A stretch of DNA of 64,000 nucleotides from positions 62,001-126,000 of the forward strand of contig JALHSQ010000134.1 in the NCBI GenBank assembly GCA_022865885.1, read 5' to 3'. The notes beneath the pieces are model-generated. The model searched no databases, was not told the origin of the DNA, and was given only the letters and a program-made list of their open reading frames with translations. Shown one piece after another: positions 35,507 to 44,559 of the stretch (positions within the stretch are counted from its first letter, which is position 1; every line of letters begins with the position of its first letter). Position numbers and translations under genes: made by a program. The DNA comes from Candidatus Bathyarchaeota archaeon. Lineage in GTDB: Archaea > Thermoproteota > Bathyarchaeia > Bathyarchaeales > Bathycorpusculaceae.

Positions 35507-35516
35507 TTTTTAATAA
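35507..35516. promoter_or_regulatory. shared TATA element between the hdr genes
   Basis: TTTTTAATAA is usable in both directions. It would give plus-strand starts near 35537 (for hdrA) and minus-strand starts near 35486 (for the hdrD-like gene), each with a short leader. A single element would tie the two genes together. Confidence 0.4.
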
Positions 35517-35553
35517 GTGTTTTCCTCCTTATCCATCAAATCCTATCAGGAAA

Positions 35554-37932
35554 ATGGAGATTTCGCAGATGGAGAAGAAGCAGCCTAGGATTGGCATTTT
35601 TGTCTGTGAATGCGGTGGAAACATAGGCGAGGTCGTAGACGTAAAATCCGTTGTTGAAACCATCAAGAAGTGGCAGGACGTTACCGTCGCCAAGTTTCAG
35701 AAGTATTTGTGTTCTAAGCCAGCTCAAGAGATGATTGCCGATGCCATCAAAAAGGAGAGATTGGACAGGGTTGTGGTTGCCAGTTGCACTCCAAGAATGC
35801 ATTTGGCGACTTTTCAGAGCGTCCTCGAACGAAATGGCCTGAACCCGTTCATGCTTGAATTCGTAAACATCAGAGAACAAGATTCATGGATTCTTGGGCC
35901 ACACCCATCCGCAGAAGCCACGAAGAAAGCCATCAGCCTGATAAGAGGAGGCTACGAGCGAAGCAGAGAGCTTGAACCGCTGCAAACCGTCAGCGAAAAG
36001 GGTTCCCGTGAGATTCTAATCGTCGGCGGCGGCATCGCAGGAATAACAGCTGCTCTTGAGCTCGGATACTTAGGTTATAAGGTTCACCTTGTTGAGCGAA
36101 AACCAAGCATTGGCGGTAACATGGCGAAACTGACCAAGGTTTTTCCAACGTTGGATTGTGCTCAGTGTATTCTTACGCCGAGAATGGCGGAAGTTGGAAG
36201 AAATCCGAATGTCAATCTTTACACTTATGCTGAAGTTCAAGAAGTCAGTGGCAGACCTGGCAACTATGATGTTAAGGTGCGGATGAAACCTCGCGGAGTG
36301 GATGTTCAAAAGTGCAGAAGCTGTGGGGTCTGCACGAAAGTGTGCCCTGTTACAGTGTCAGACGAGTTCAATGAAGGGCTTTCAAATCGCAAGGCTGCAT
36401 ACGTCGAGTTTCCCCAAGCCGTCCCATCTGCATACGTGATTGATTTCACATCATGCACGAAATGCCTGAAATGCGAACAACTCTGCCCAGCCAAAGCCAT
36501 CAGTATCGCCGATCAAGGCTCCACGATCGATTTGCACGTGGGTGGAATCATAATTGCAACAGGCTATCAACTCTATGACGCCCGAAACCTAACAACCTAC
36601 GGTTACGGCACATACAAAGACGTGATCACCATGATGGATTTGGAGCGCATGGTGTCTGCGACAGGTCCAACCAGCGGCTACGTCAAACGCGCAGACGGCA
36701 GTGACGTCAAACGTATGGCGATTTTGCTCTGTGCTGGATCACGTGACAAGAACTACATTTCATATTGCAGCCGAATATGCTGCATGTACTCACTGAAGCA
36801 GGCTTTTGTGCTCAAGAAAATGCTTGGAATAGACGTGACTATTTATTATACCGACATTAGGGCGACAGGAAAAGGCTATGAGGACTTGTACTGGCGCGAC
36901 CAAGAGGCAGGCGTGAGTTTCATTCGGGGAAAAGTGGCTGAAGTCTACAAGAACCCGAAAACAGGCAAGCTTGTCGTTGTTGCTGAAGACACCCTCACTG
37001 GAAACATGACTGAAGAAGAGTTTGACCTTGTCGGGTTAGCTACACCCATGATTCCTGCTTCAGAATCGAAAGAACTTGCAGGAAAGATGCGGGTTGCAAC
37101 TGGAGAGGACGGCTTCATCACAGAGAGACACCCCAAGCTTGACCCTGTAGACTCGCTTGTTACGGGGATATTCGCTTGTGGCTGCGCGCTTAGTCCCAAG
37201 GATGTGCGTGACACAGTTTCAGATGGACTAGGAGCTTCTGCGAAAGCGGCGTTATTCCTGAAAAGCGACTATGTTACGACAAGCCCAGAGAAAGCATACG
37301 TGATCACTGATTTATGCAATGGCTGCAAAGCATGCGTGCCAGTTTGCCCGACTAACGCTATCCGCATGTCCGGGGAGAAAGCCACGATTGACCCGTTCCA
37401 ATGTAGTGGTTGCGGCGCATGTATCCCTGTCTGTCCACAAGAAGCCATTGACTTAAGGAATTCCACAATGAAACAGCTGAATGCTCAACTGCGTGGAGTG
37501 CTTGCTGACAAGGAAGCTGGCGAGGTCAGAGTGGTGGCGTTCGTTGACAAGAACGTCGGCTACACGGGCATGGACTTTCTAGGCTTGGATCGGACGAGCT
37601 ATCCAGAGAACATCAGAATCGTGCCTGTCCCAACGACAGCTCTGCTTGGAAAGAAGCTTCTGCTCTCGGCGTTTGCGTATGGTGCCGATGGCATTCTGGT
37701 AATTGAAGGCACACAGGAGATTGATGAGAAGTTCGCGAAGAAGAGAATGATCGACATGGGACGAGAACTGGCTCAATACGGAATCGAGAACATGCGCATG
37801 CGGTACAGTTACGTTCCGCTGCCGGTCTACAAAAAAGCTGCAGAACTGTTCAGCATGTTTACCGACAGGATCAAGAAGTTTGGCCCGTTGCAGGAAGAAA
37901 AGCGCAATGCGATAAAGCAAAAATTGGGCTAA
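35554..37932 (+). CDS. hdrA: heterodisulfide reductase subunit A with C-terminal MvhD-like domain
   Basis: HdrA is the flavin-containing, bifurcating subunit of heterodisulfide reductase-type complexes. From ATG 35554 it has 792 residues; the frame continues upstream to 35419, but a TATA element lies within that part. Order: N-terminal CECGGNIGE segment, FAD domain (VGGGIAGITAALEL), two [4Fe-4S] motifs CRSCGVCTKVCP and CTKCLKCEQLCP, the TRATGKGYE-like region, then CNGCKACVPVCP and CSGCGACIPVCP. The final 120 residues resemble MvhD (VGYTGMDFLGLDRTSYPENI onward) but carry no cysteine at all. ATG 35569 is an alternative start. Confidence 0.9.
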   Translation: MEISQMEKKQPRIGIFVCECGGNIGEVVDVKSVVETIKKWQDVTVAKFQKYLCSKPAQEMIADAIKKERLDRVVVASCTPRMHLATFQSVLERNGLNPFMLEFVNIREQDSWILGPHPSAEATKKAISLIRGGYERSRELEPLQTVSEKGSREILIVGGGIAGITAALELGYLGYKVHLVERKPSIGGNMAKLTKVFPTLDCAQCILTPRMAEVGRNPNVNLYTYAEVQEVSGRPGNYDVKVRMKPRGVDVQKCRSCGVCTKVCPVTVSDEFNEGLSNRKAAYVEFPQAVPSAYVIDFTSCTKCLKCEQLCPAKAISIADQGSTIDLHVGGIIIATGYQLYDARNLTTYGYGTYKDVITMMDLERMVSATGPTSGYVKRADGSDVKRMAILLCAGSRDKNYISYCSRICCMYSLKQAFVLKKMLGIDVTIYYTDIRATGKGYEDLYWRDQEAGVSFIRGKVAEVYKNPKTGKLVVVAEDTLTGNMTEEEFDLVGLATPMIPASESKELAGKMRVATGEDGFITERHPKLDPVDSLVTGIFACGCALSPKDVRDTVSDGLGASAKAALFLKSDYVTTSPEKAYVITDLCNGCKACVPVCPTNAIRMSGEKATIDPFQCSGCGACIPVCPQEAIDLRNSTMKQLNAQLRGVLADKEAGEVRVVAFVDKNVGYTGMDFLGLDRTSYPENIRIVPVPTTALLGKKLLLSAFAYGADGILVIEGTQEIDEKFAKKRMIDMGRELAQYGIENMRMRYSYVPLPVYKKAAELFSMFTDRIKKFGPLQEEKRNAIKQKLG

Positions 37933-38118
37933 ATGCGAGATTCTCGAACGAAAGTCCCCCCCCGTTCAGGAAACTATAATCCCAAAAGTCGTTTGGCCAC
38001 GAACCAAGATGTTATTTCCACATAAACTTATGAACAGAAACCGGGCAAGTCTCCAACGAATCATTAGAACGTTGCAGGCATTCTTAGAATCGCCTTTTTG
38101 GGCGCTCACACTACTGCC

Positions 38119-38403
38119 TTAAGGTGGTGGCGGAGGGGGAGGAGGTGGAACAGGCGGAGGAGGCAGGTATTGGCCTTTTTCAATCTCCTCTCTTCTGATC
38201 TTTCTATATCGGACAAAGGCCAGCACACCCATCACCATGACACCAATTCCGAAAATCAGCAACGGAATGGAGTATGAACTGTATTGAGGGCTTCTGGCAA
38301 AATGGCTCTGGAAATAGGAGAAAGCAATTGAGCCACACGCAGTCAATGCGCTCCCAACTCCCACTGACATGTATCCCAAGTATTCCCAATGCGAGGAACG
38401 CAT
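38119..38403 (-). CDS. small membrane protein with polyproline C-terminus
   Basis: 94 residues with two membrane helices (about 10-30 and 45-64), a basic-acidic stretch RYRKIRREEIEKG, and a tail of about fifteen residues that is nearly all proline. ATG at 38403 follows an AGGTG site. It lies 58 bases downstream of the VWA-protein gene on the same strand and may be its partner. Function unknown. Similar proline tails occur on the proteins at 40221 and 57776. Confidence 0.68.
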   Translation of the reverse strand: MRSSHWEYLGYMSVGVGSALTACGSIAFSYFQSHFARSPQYSSYSIPLLIFGIGVMVMGVLAFVRYRKIRREEIEKGQYLPPPPVPPPPPPPPP

Positions 38404-38461
38404 TCACCTGAACCTCCACTGAATCATTGTTACTACTAGCAGATAGGCCACCATCCATGAG

Positions 38462-40042
38462 CTACAAGAGGAGCAGGCAAAGCACGTATAGAACAAAGGC
38501 TATCATGAACAATCCAACCCATACAACCTTGCTCCAGTCATAAATATCCTTGCCATTCATCGGAGGTATGGGAATGCTGTCAAAGAAAGCCATCGTCAGA
38601 CACATGACCAAGCCTATGCTTCCAATCAAAGCAAAACCGCCCAAGAAGATAGCATAGAAGATTACTGCAAAAGCTAATGCGACAAGAACTGAGGCAGAAG
38701 AGACCAAGCCAAAGGAGCGTTTCGTGAACTTCGGGGAATAGTGAGTGAGTCTGCTAGGCGATGAAAAAGGCACTCTAAAGACCAATGACGAGAACAGGAA
38801 TGTGGCAAGTCCAAAATACCATAAACGATGTTCAGTCCAAACTCCCTGTTTTCTGGCAACGATTTCTATCGAGTAGTTCTTGGCGAATTCCACAACAATA
38901 CTCGTTGCCAGAACAGTCGGCACTAGAACGAGAATCTGGCTCAAGGCTCCAGTCTTGGCGTAAGAGAAGGCAAAAGTGAGAACCGACAAGGCTACAACAT
39001 AGGACACGACCTCAATCTTCGTCAGCATGAATGGCGAACCCGTATGCTGCCCGATGATCAGCTTGCGTTTTGATGATATGAACTCGTGCAGCCACTTCTT
39101 CAATGTGTCAGGAAAAAAACTGCTGATCTTCTGAGCCAACATCTGACTCGGATAATCCTGAGGGTTGCCCACAGCGGATGCAAGCGATGAGATCAGACTC
39201 GTTACACCCACGGTCACGGCTCCCGCAAGAAGTGCAGCTTCAACTGAAGGAACCCATATGTCAGTTTCACCCGTTATCACTATTCGCATTTTCTGATCCA
39301 CAGTATTTGCAAACTCTGACACATCAGCAACTGTCCTGATCCATCCCGGCTTGGAGAAGGGCGGAGCTTCGATGCCTGGTTGCGGTTGCACAACCCACTT
39401 GCTAAACCACTCCGCAGTCGAATCAGCAAGTCCTATTCCTTCAATGTCCAACTCGTCAAGTCCCTGATCCACGGCGGCGTTCACAGTGGCAATCACGTCG
39501 TCTGACGCGTCTGGAGTTCCACCATGTCCGTCCAAGTCAGCGGATGCATTGTAGTTTCTCACATTCGGTTTATTGTCAGTAGCCAGATTGATGACTTGTC
39601 TTGCAGCATCTGCGAAACGCGCCGATTCCCTGATCTCTTTCCACGCGAGGTACAATCCTCCGCCAGTCGGAGTATTTCCACCCATTTTCGGTATAGTCAA
39701 GACTTGCGAGGCAACTGTGACGTAATTGGTGTCGTCTATGACGGTCGGGTGAACCTCGGTTCTCGCAGGAACACCTGATGAGTAACCGAATTGAACTATT
39801 GTAAGCTCAACTGATCCATCGTGTGGCACCGTGTCATTTATCGACTCTGCGATCGCCTCTCTCATGATAGCCCATTCTGAGCTGTTTACACTGCCTGAAC
39901 CGTCTATAACCATGCACAACTGCACTTTGACGCCTGCCGCGTTTACATGTTTACGGGTGAGTGTGCTGGTACACATCCAGACTAGAGCAGACAAACCGAG
40001 CAGGAGCAGCACGTACGCTTTCCAATGGACTCTTGTTTTCAT
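38462..40042 (-). CDS. VWA-domain membrane protein fused to a site-2-protease-like domain
   Basis: 526 residues. A signal-like helix (about 9-25) is followed by a von Willebrand A domain with an intact metal-ion site: DGSGS 47-51, Thr in NTPTGGG (124-126) and Asp156 in LATDNKPN. The C-terminal 250 residues have several membrane helices resembling archaeal site-2 proteases (VARKQGVWTEHRLWYFG, then IPIPPMNGKDIYDW). The zinc motif HExxH reads VEFAK (384-388), and the DG of the third motif is NG, so it should be inactive as a protease. It may bind rather than cut a membrane ligand. Confidence 0.8.
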   Translation of the reverse strand: MKTRVHWKAYVLLLLGLSALVWMCTSTLTRKHVNAAGVKVQLCMVIDGSGSVNSSEWAIMREAIAESINDTVPHDGSVELTIVQFGYSSGVPARTEVHPTVIDDTNYVTVASQVLTIPKMGGNTPTGGGLYLAWKEIRESARFADAARQVINLATDNKPNVRNYNASADLDGHGGTPDASDDVIATVNAAVDQGLDELDIEGIGLADSTAEWFSKWVVQPQPGIEAPPFSKPGWIRTVADVSEFANTVDQKMRIVITGETDIWVPSVEAALLAGAVTVGVTSLISSLASAVGNPQDYPSQMLAQKISSFFPDTLKKWLHEFISSKRKLIIGQHTGSPFMLTKIEVVSYVVALSVLTFAFSYAKTGALSQILVLVPTVLATSIVVEFAKNYSIEIVARKQGVWTEHRLWYFGLATFLFSSLVFRVPFSSPSRLTHYSPKFTKRSFGLVSSASVLVALAFAVIFYAIFLGGFALIGSIGLVMCLTMAFFDSIPIPPMNGKDIYDWSKVVWVGLFMIAFVLYVLCLLLL

Positions 40043-40220
40043 TCTCTTACCTGCTTCTGAACACTAGTTCTGTCATACCGATTTAATCCTATCGAAGAAT
40101 GCAAAGCAATGCTTCGCTGGCGCGAATGGGCTTCTCGAGTCTACGTTAGGTCAGCAGAGGTTTCTTTGAAGTTCCAAAAAGCATAAGAACTGAAATCATA
40201 GATTTGCTACTGGTGTCTAC

Positions 40221-41222
40221 ATGAAAAACCATTTACTCATGGGCTTATCGATCACGATCTTGTGCTCCATCTTGGTTTTCATCCCCAGAATCAACACCGC
40301 GAGAGCAAGCGACACCATATACATTCGAAGCAATGGCTCGATAGATCCTTCATCAGTGGCGATCGAACGTAGCGGAAACACATTTACTCTTACAAGTGAC
40401 ATCAGCGACTCGATAGTAGTCGAACGATCCAACATAGTGATCGACGGAGCGGGCTACATCCTAGAAGGAGATGGTACTGGAAATGGACTCGATCTTTCGG
40501 AAAGGAGCTACGTTACAATAAGAAACCTGACGATCACAGATTTCAACTATGGCATCTGGCTTGCTGGATCATCAAACAACAACATAACTGGAAACAAAAT
40601 AGTTAGCAACGATTACACTGGCATATCTCTAAGGGACTCTTCTGATCACAATAATGTGGTTGGCAACAACTTAACCGACCAACGTGACGGAATAGAATTG
40701 CGTCATTCTTCACACAATGACTTAGTCGGGAATAGCGTCTCAAAATGCAGTTACTACGGAATTGCATGCTTTGAATCATCCGACGATAATAGCATTACAG
40801 AAAACAACATGACGGACAACAGAGAAGGAGTTTATATCAGTCAATCAACAGACAACCACGTTTACCACAACCGTTTCACAAACAACACAAGCCAGGCTGA
40901 CACGTATCTTTTGGTTGGACAAGTCAACTTTTGGGACAACGGGTACCCTTCCGGCGGCAACTTCTGGAGCGACTACAACGGTACAGACTCATACAGTGGT
41001 ACTGATCAGAACATCACAGGCAGTGATAAGATAGGCGACACACCATACATCATCAACTCACGTAACCAAGATCAATATCCACTATTCAGCACGGCCAGTG
41101 GAGATTCCAACTGGCTGCTACTGGTAGCCGCCATAGTCACCGTTGGAGTTGTAGTTGCCTTCGTCTTGGTGTTTTATATGAGAAAAAGATCCGTCAAACT
41201 GCCTCCTCCGCCGCCTTCTTAG
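40221..41222 (+). CDS. secreted beta-helix repeat protein with membrane anchor and proline tail
   Basis: 333 residues. A signal peptide (LLMGLSITILCSILVFI) precedes a right-handed parallel beta-helix of the NosD/CASH type, seen as repeated units such as NNITGNKIVSNDYTGISL and DNSITENNMTDNREGVYI. Many N-x-S/T sites suit glycosylation. Near the C-terminus come a NFWSDYNGTDSYSGTD end piece, one membrane helix (about 298-320), a basic stretch and a proline tail PPPPPPS. It is probably a cell-surface protein binding or modifying polysaccharide. Divergent from the VWA gene. Confidence 0.85.
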   Translation: MKNHLLMGLSITILCSILVFIPRINTARASDTIYIRSNGSIDPSSVAIERSGNTFTLTSDISDSIVVERSNIVIDGAGYILEGDGTGNGLDLSERSYVTIRNLTITDFNYGIWLAGSSNNNITGNKIVSNDYTGISLRDSSDHNNVVGNNLTDQRDGIELRHSSHNDLVGNSVSKCSYYGIACFESSDDNSITENNMTDNREGVYISQSTDNHVYHNRFTNNTSQADTYLLVGQVNFWDNGYPSGGNFWSDYNGTDSYSGTDQNITGSDKIGDTPYIINSRNQDQYPLFSTASGDSNWLLLVAAIVTVGVVVAFVLVFYMRKRSVKLPPPPPS

Positions 41223-41447
41223 AATCAGCCAAAGTCTCCACGAAACTTCCTCACTTCTCTCTTGCTCACACATAACCATGATGTGGTCTTTTGCGCTGGC
41301 CCGTGCTAATGTTGTTCTTATTTTCGATAAGGGCAGCCGAGAGTTGACTGAGCGATGCTTATGAAGGGCTAGTCTTCAAACACTTAATGAAATCCATCCC
41401 TAATACCAGTTCTCTTTACATACAAAATCGATCATGTGTAGCGAAAG

Positions 41448-41455
41448 TTATATGA
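41448..41455 (+). promoter_or_regulatory. TATA-type promoter of the etf / beta-oxidation region
   Basis: TTATATGA predicts a start near 41477. That lies after the first ATG of the etfB frame (41462) and is why TTG 41501 is preferred. Confidence 0.5.
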
Positions 41456-41500
41456 AAACGAATGCGAAACCAATTCAAGCATAATGGAGAGCAAATCGAC

Positions 41501-42289
41501 TTGGACATAATCGTTTGTGTTAAGCACGTTCCAGAAACTGCTGAAGCAGAACTAAAGATTGACCAGACTGGGAAGGCCATTGAGAGAGCCGGCTTGGTCT
41601 TTGACATTAACGAATGGGACGATTACGCCTTAGAAGAAGCCGTCCGAATAAAAGAAAAACTAGGCGGTACGGTCACAGCAATCACCATAGGTGCCGAAGA
41701 CTCAGACAACACACTGAGAAAATGTCTAGCTCGAGGAGCTGACAAGGCAATAAGACTGACTGACCAGAAATTCAATAACTCAGACAGCTATGCTATTGCG
41801 AAAATACTGCATGCCACAATAAAGAACCTGCACTTTGACCTGGTACTCACAGGGATGCAGGCAGGAGACGATGGCAACGCCGCAGTTGGGCCAATCCTTG
41901 CAGAATTGCTGAAGATTCCTCACGTGACAATGGTGAAGAAAATCGACTTGAGCAACGGCAGGGCGAAGGCCAACCGCGAACTGGAAGGAGGCTTGGAAGA
42001 AACCCTTGAAGTCAAGCTTCCAGCCTTGTTCTCGGTTCAAACTGGGATAAACGAGCCAAGATACGTCTCAATAATGGGCATCAGAAAAGCCATGCAGAAA
42101 GAAATAAAGACCATGACGCTGGCGGACACAGGACTGACTGAAAATGATGTTGGAGAAGCCGGCTCATGGACCAAGATGGAGAACATGTATGTGCCGCCAG
42201 TTGAAAAACAAGCAGAGTTTCTAAAAGGTAATCCAGAGGAGGTCGCCGGCAAGCTTGTTGAAATACTCAAATCAAGGGGGTTGGTCTAG
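41501..42289 (+). CDS. etfB: electron transfer flavoprotein, beta subunit
   Basis: Takes electrons from acyl-CoA dehydrogenases together with EtfA. It has 262 residues from TTG at 41501, which aligns with the family N-terminus (DIIVCVKHVPET) and has GGAGAG 9 bases upstream; the outer ATG at 41462 would precede the predicted transcript start. Features are AITIGAEDSDNTLRKCLARGA and VLTGMQAGDDGNAAVGPILA, the nucleotide-binding parts. It is first in the run etfB-etfA-acd and overlaps nothing upstream. Confidence 0.92.
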   Translation: MDIIVCVKHVPETAEAELKIDQTGKAIERAGLVFDINEWDDYALEEAVRIKEKLGGTVTAITIGAEDSDNTLRKCLARGADKAIRLTDQKFNNSDSYAIAKILHATIKNLHFDLVLTGMQAGDDGNAAVGPILAELLKIPHVTMVKKIDLSNGRAKANRELEGGLEETLEVKLPALFSVQTGINEPRYVSIMGIRKAMQKEIKTMTLADTGLTENDVGEAGSWTKMENMYVPPVEKQAEFLKGNPEEVAGKLVEILKSRGLV

Positions 42290-42290
42290 A

Positions 42291-43280
42291 ATGGTACAGG
42301 TATTTGTTGTCGCTGAGCACAGGCGAGGACAGATTCGTGAAATAACCTTCGAGATGCTCACAAAAGGTAGGGAAATAGCCGAGAAAGCTAACGCCGAATT
42401 GACCGCTGTCCTGCTAGGAAAGAGCGTGAGACAATACGCCCAAACCATATCAGAATACGCAAAAAAAGTGTTACTTGTCGAAGATCCAAAACTGGAGAAT
42501 TTCAACTCCGAAACCTACAGAAAAGTCTTGGCCAACCTGATCCAGCAGCACAAGCCTGTCCTGACTTTCATAGGACACACTTCTTACGGGATCGACCTAG
42601 CCCCAAGATTGGCTGTCGCATCAAACCTCCCACTTGCAACAGACATCATCGACCTAGCATTCGAAAACAACGCTCTAATGGTAACTAGGCAAATGTACGG
42701 CGGCAAAGTAAACGTCAAAACATCAGTCCGCAAATCTGAAAACTACATTGTCACCGTCCGCCAAGCAGCCTTCGCAGCGAAAAAGCCGGAACCTCCAATG
42801 GCAGGACAAATCATTGAGACCCCATCCCAGCTGACTGAAGAGACACCTGAAAAACGTTTCATAGACTACGTGCTGCCGCCACCAGGCGGAGTGGACATCA
42901 CTGCAGCGGAAAAGCTAGTCGGCGTAGGGCGAGGCATCAAAGACGTAGCCAACCTTCCTCAAGTTGAGGAACTGGCAAAAACCATCGGAGGGGTCGTCTC
43001 ATGTTCCCGACCGATAGTGGACAAAGGTTGGCTTCCAAGCGACCGCCAAGTCGGCACGTCAGGCAAAACCGTGAAACCCAAGCTGTACTTAGCAGTAGGC
43101 ATAAGTGGGGCATTTCAGCACGTCTTGGGCATGAAAAGCTCAGACTTGATTGTGGCAATAAACAAGGATCCTAAAGCTCCGATCTTCAGCTTCGCAGACT
43201 ACGGGATAGTAGAGGACCTGTTCAAGATAGTGCCGCCCCTTACAAACAAGATTAAAGAATATAAAACACAAAAAGTCTAG
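42291..43280 (+). CDS. etfA: electron transfer flavoprotein, alpha subunit
   Basis: 329 residues from ATG 42291, one base after the etfB stop; the frame extends to 42255 but the family begins VQVFVVAEHRRGQ. The FAD-binding C-terminal domain has VGVGRGIKD, then CSRPIVDKGWLPSDRQVGTS and YLAVGISGAFQHVLGM, all canonical. The final INKDPKAPIFSFADYGIV holds the ADP-ribose contacts. AAGGGGG 10 bases upstream is the ribosome site. It forms the electron acceptor for the two acyl-CoA dehydrogenases nearby. Confidence 0.93.
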   Translation: MVQVFVVAEHRRGQIREITFEMLTKGREIAEKANAELTAVLLGKSVRQYAQTISEYAKKVLLVEDPKLENFNSETYRKVLANLIQQHKPVLTFIGHTSYGIDLAPRLAVASNLPLATDIIDLAFENNALMVTRQMYGGKVNVKTSVRKSENYIVTVRQAAFAAKKPEPPMAGQIIETPSQLTEETPEKRFIDYVLPPPGGVDITAAEKLVGVGRGIKDVANLPQVEELAKTIGGVVSCSRPIVDKGWLPSDRQVGTSGKTVKPKLYLAVGISGAFQHVLGMKSSDLIVAINKDPKAPIFSFADYGIVEDLFKIVPPLTNKIKEYKTQKV

Positions 43281-43305
43281 TCTACAAAAGAGAGGAATCG
43301 CAAAA

Positions 43306-44454
43306 ATGGATTTCAAACTAAATGACGAGCAACTTGCAATAAAGAAGGCAGTGCGCGAATTCGCCGAGAAAGAGTTTACACCAGAACTGGCCTTGGGATA
43401 TGATCAAAAAGAGGATTTCCCTCACACTTTGTACAAGAAGGCTGCCCAACTGGGATTCACCAGCATGCGTATACCGCAAGAATACGATGGGCAAGGCTAT
43501 GGAGTGTTTGAAGATTCCATAGTTGTCGAGGAAATGTGCCGAGTTGACCCGGGGATAGGCGTCGCAATATCGCTTGGCATCCTGATGATTCCAGACGTCT
43601 TGCTAAAGCACGGCACGGAAGAACAAAAAAAGAAGTACATTCCACCACTCGCTAGAGGCGAGAAACTGGCAGCTGCTGCGTTCACTGAACCCGAACATGG
43701 TAGCGATATTACCAGAATGGATTCGACAGCTGTCAAATGCGGAAGCGAATGGCTGATCAACGGTGCAAAAGAGTTCATAACCAATGCTACGACAGCAGAT
43801 ACCCTCATACTGCTTTGCCAAACAGACCCCAACTCCCAACCATCACACAGAGGACAAAGCCTCTTCATTGCAGAAAAAGGCATGCAAGGATTGGACGCGA
43901 CAAAGCTTCACGGCAAAATGGGCATAAGACCATGCGTTACAGGATCTCTTTCAATGTGCGACCTAAAGGTTCCAGAAACCAATGCCATAGGCGAGCTTGG
44001 CAAAGGCTTCTACTACACACTTGAGCTATTCAACGGAACAAGAATCACCGTGGCCGCACAAGCACTCGGCATAGCACAAGGCGCTTTCGAAAAGGCATTG
44101 AACTATGCAAAGACAAGGAAACAGTTCGGGCAACCGATAATAAGCTTCCAAGGCGTCGGCTTCAAATTGGCGGAGATGGCGATCAAGATCGAATCAGCCC
44201 GGCTCATGACATACAAGGCAGCATGGCTCTACGACAAGGACAAACCCGACTTGATAGCAACATCAATGGCTAAAGCATACGCAAGTCGTGTCGCAATGGA
44301 AGTCACGGACGACGCAATACAGATTTTCGGAGGATACGGCTACCTAGCTGACTACCACGTAGAACGCTATCATCGATGTGCAAAGATAACAGAGATCTAT
44401 GAAGGAACAAGCGAAATCCAAAAGATGACCATCTGCAACTTCCTGATGAAGTAG
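43306..44454 (+). CDS. acyl-CoA dehydrogenase (first copy)
   Basis: FAD enzyme that makes the alpha-beta double bond of acyl-CoA and hands electrons to ETF. It has 382 residues. Start DFKLNDEQLAIKKAVREF; FAD/substrate segments AAAFTEPEHGSDI and GAKEFITNATTAD; C-terminal IFGGYGYLADYHVERY; and the catalytic glutamate region EIYEGTSEIQ. Chain-length preference cannot be told. 25 bases after etfA, in the same operon. It is about as divergent from the second copy (45747) as different substrate classes are. Confidence 0.92.
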   Translation: MDFKLNDEQLAIKKAVREFAEKEFTPELALGYDQKEDFPHTLYKKAAQLGFTSMRIPQEYDGQGYGVFEDSIVVEEMCRVDPGIGVAISLGILMIPDVLLKHGTEEQKKKYIPPLARGEKLAAAAFTEPEHGSDITRMDSTAVKCGSEWLINGAKEFITNATTADTLILLCQTDPNSQPSHRGQSLFIAEKGMQGLDATKLHGKMGIRPCVTGSLSMCDLKVPETNAIGELGKGFYYTLELFNGTRITVAAQALGIAQGAFEKALNYAKTRKQFGQPIISFQGVGFKLAEMAIKIESARLMTYKAAWLYDKDKPDLIATSMAKAYASRVAMEVTDDAIQIFGGYGYLADYHVERYHRCAKITEIYEGTSEIQKMTICNFLMK

Positions 44455-44559
44455 CCCTAACACCCCACATTTTCTGCTTCATCATCAACACTGATTTCCA
44501 GTTCAAAAGTCTTATTACCTTTTTTCATTCACCAATAAGTCATGAATGAGGAATGAGAC

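Noticed and set aside
38462-40042. Active site-2 protease
   Set aside because: HExxH is VEFAK and the DG of the third motif is NG; proteolytic activity is not expected.
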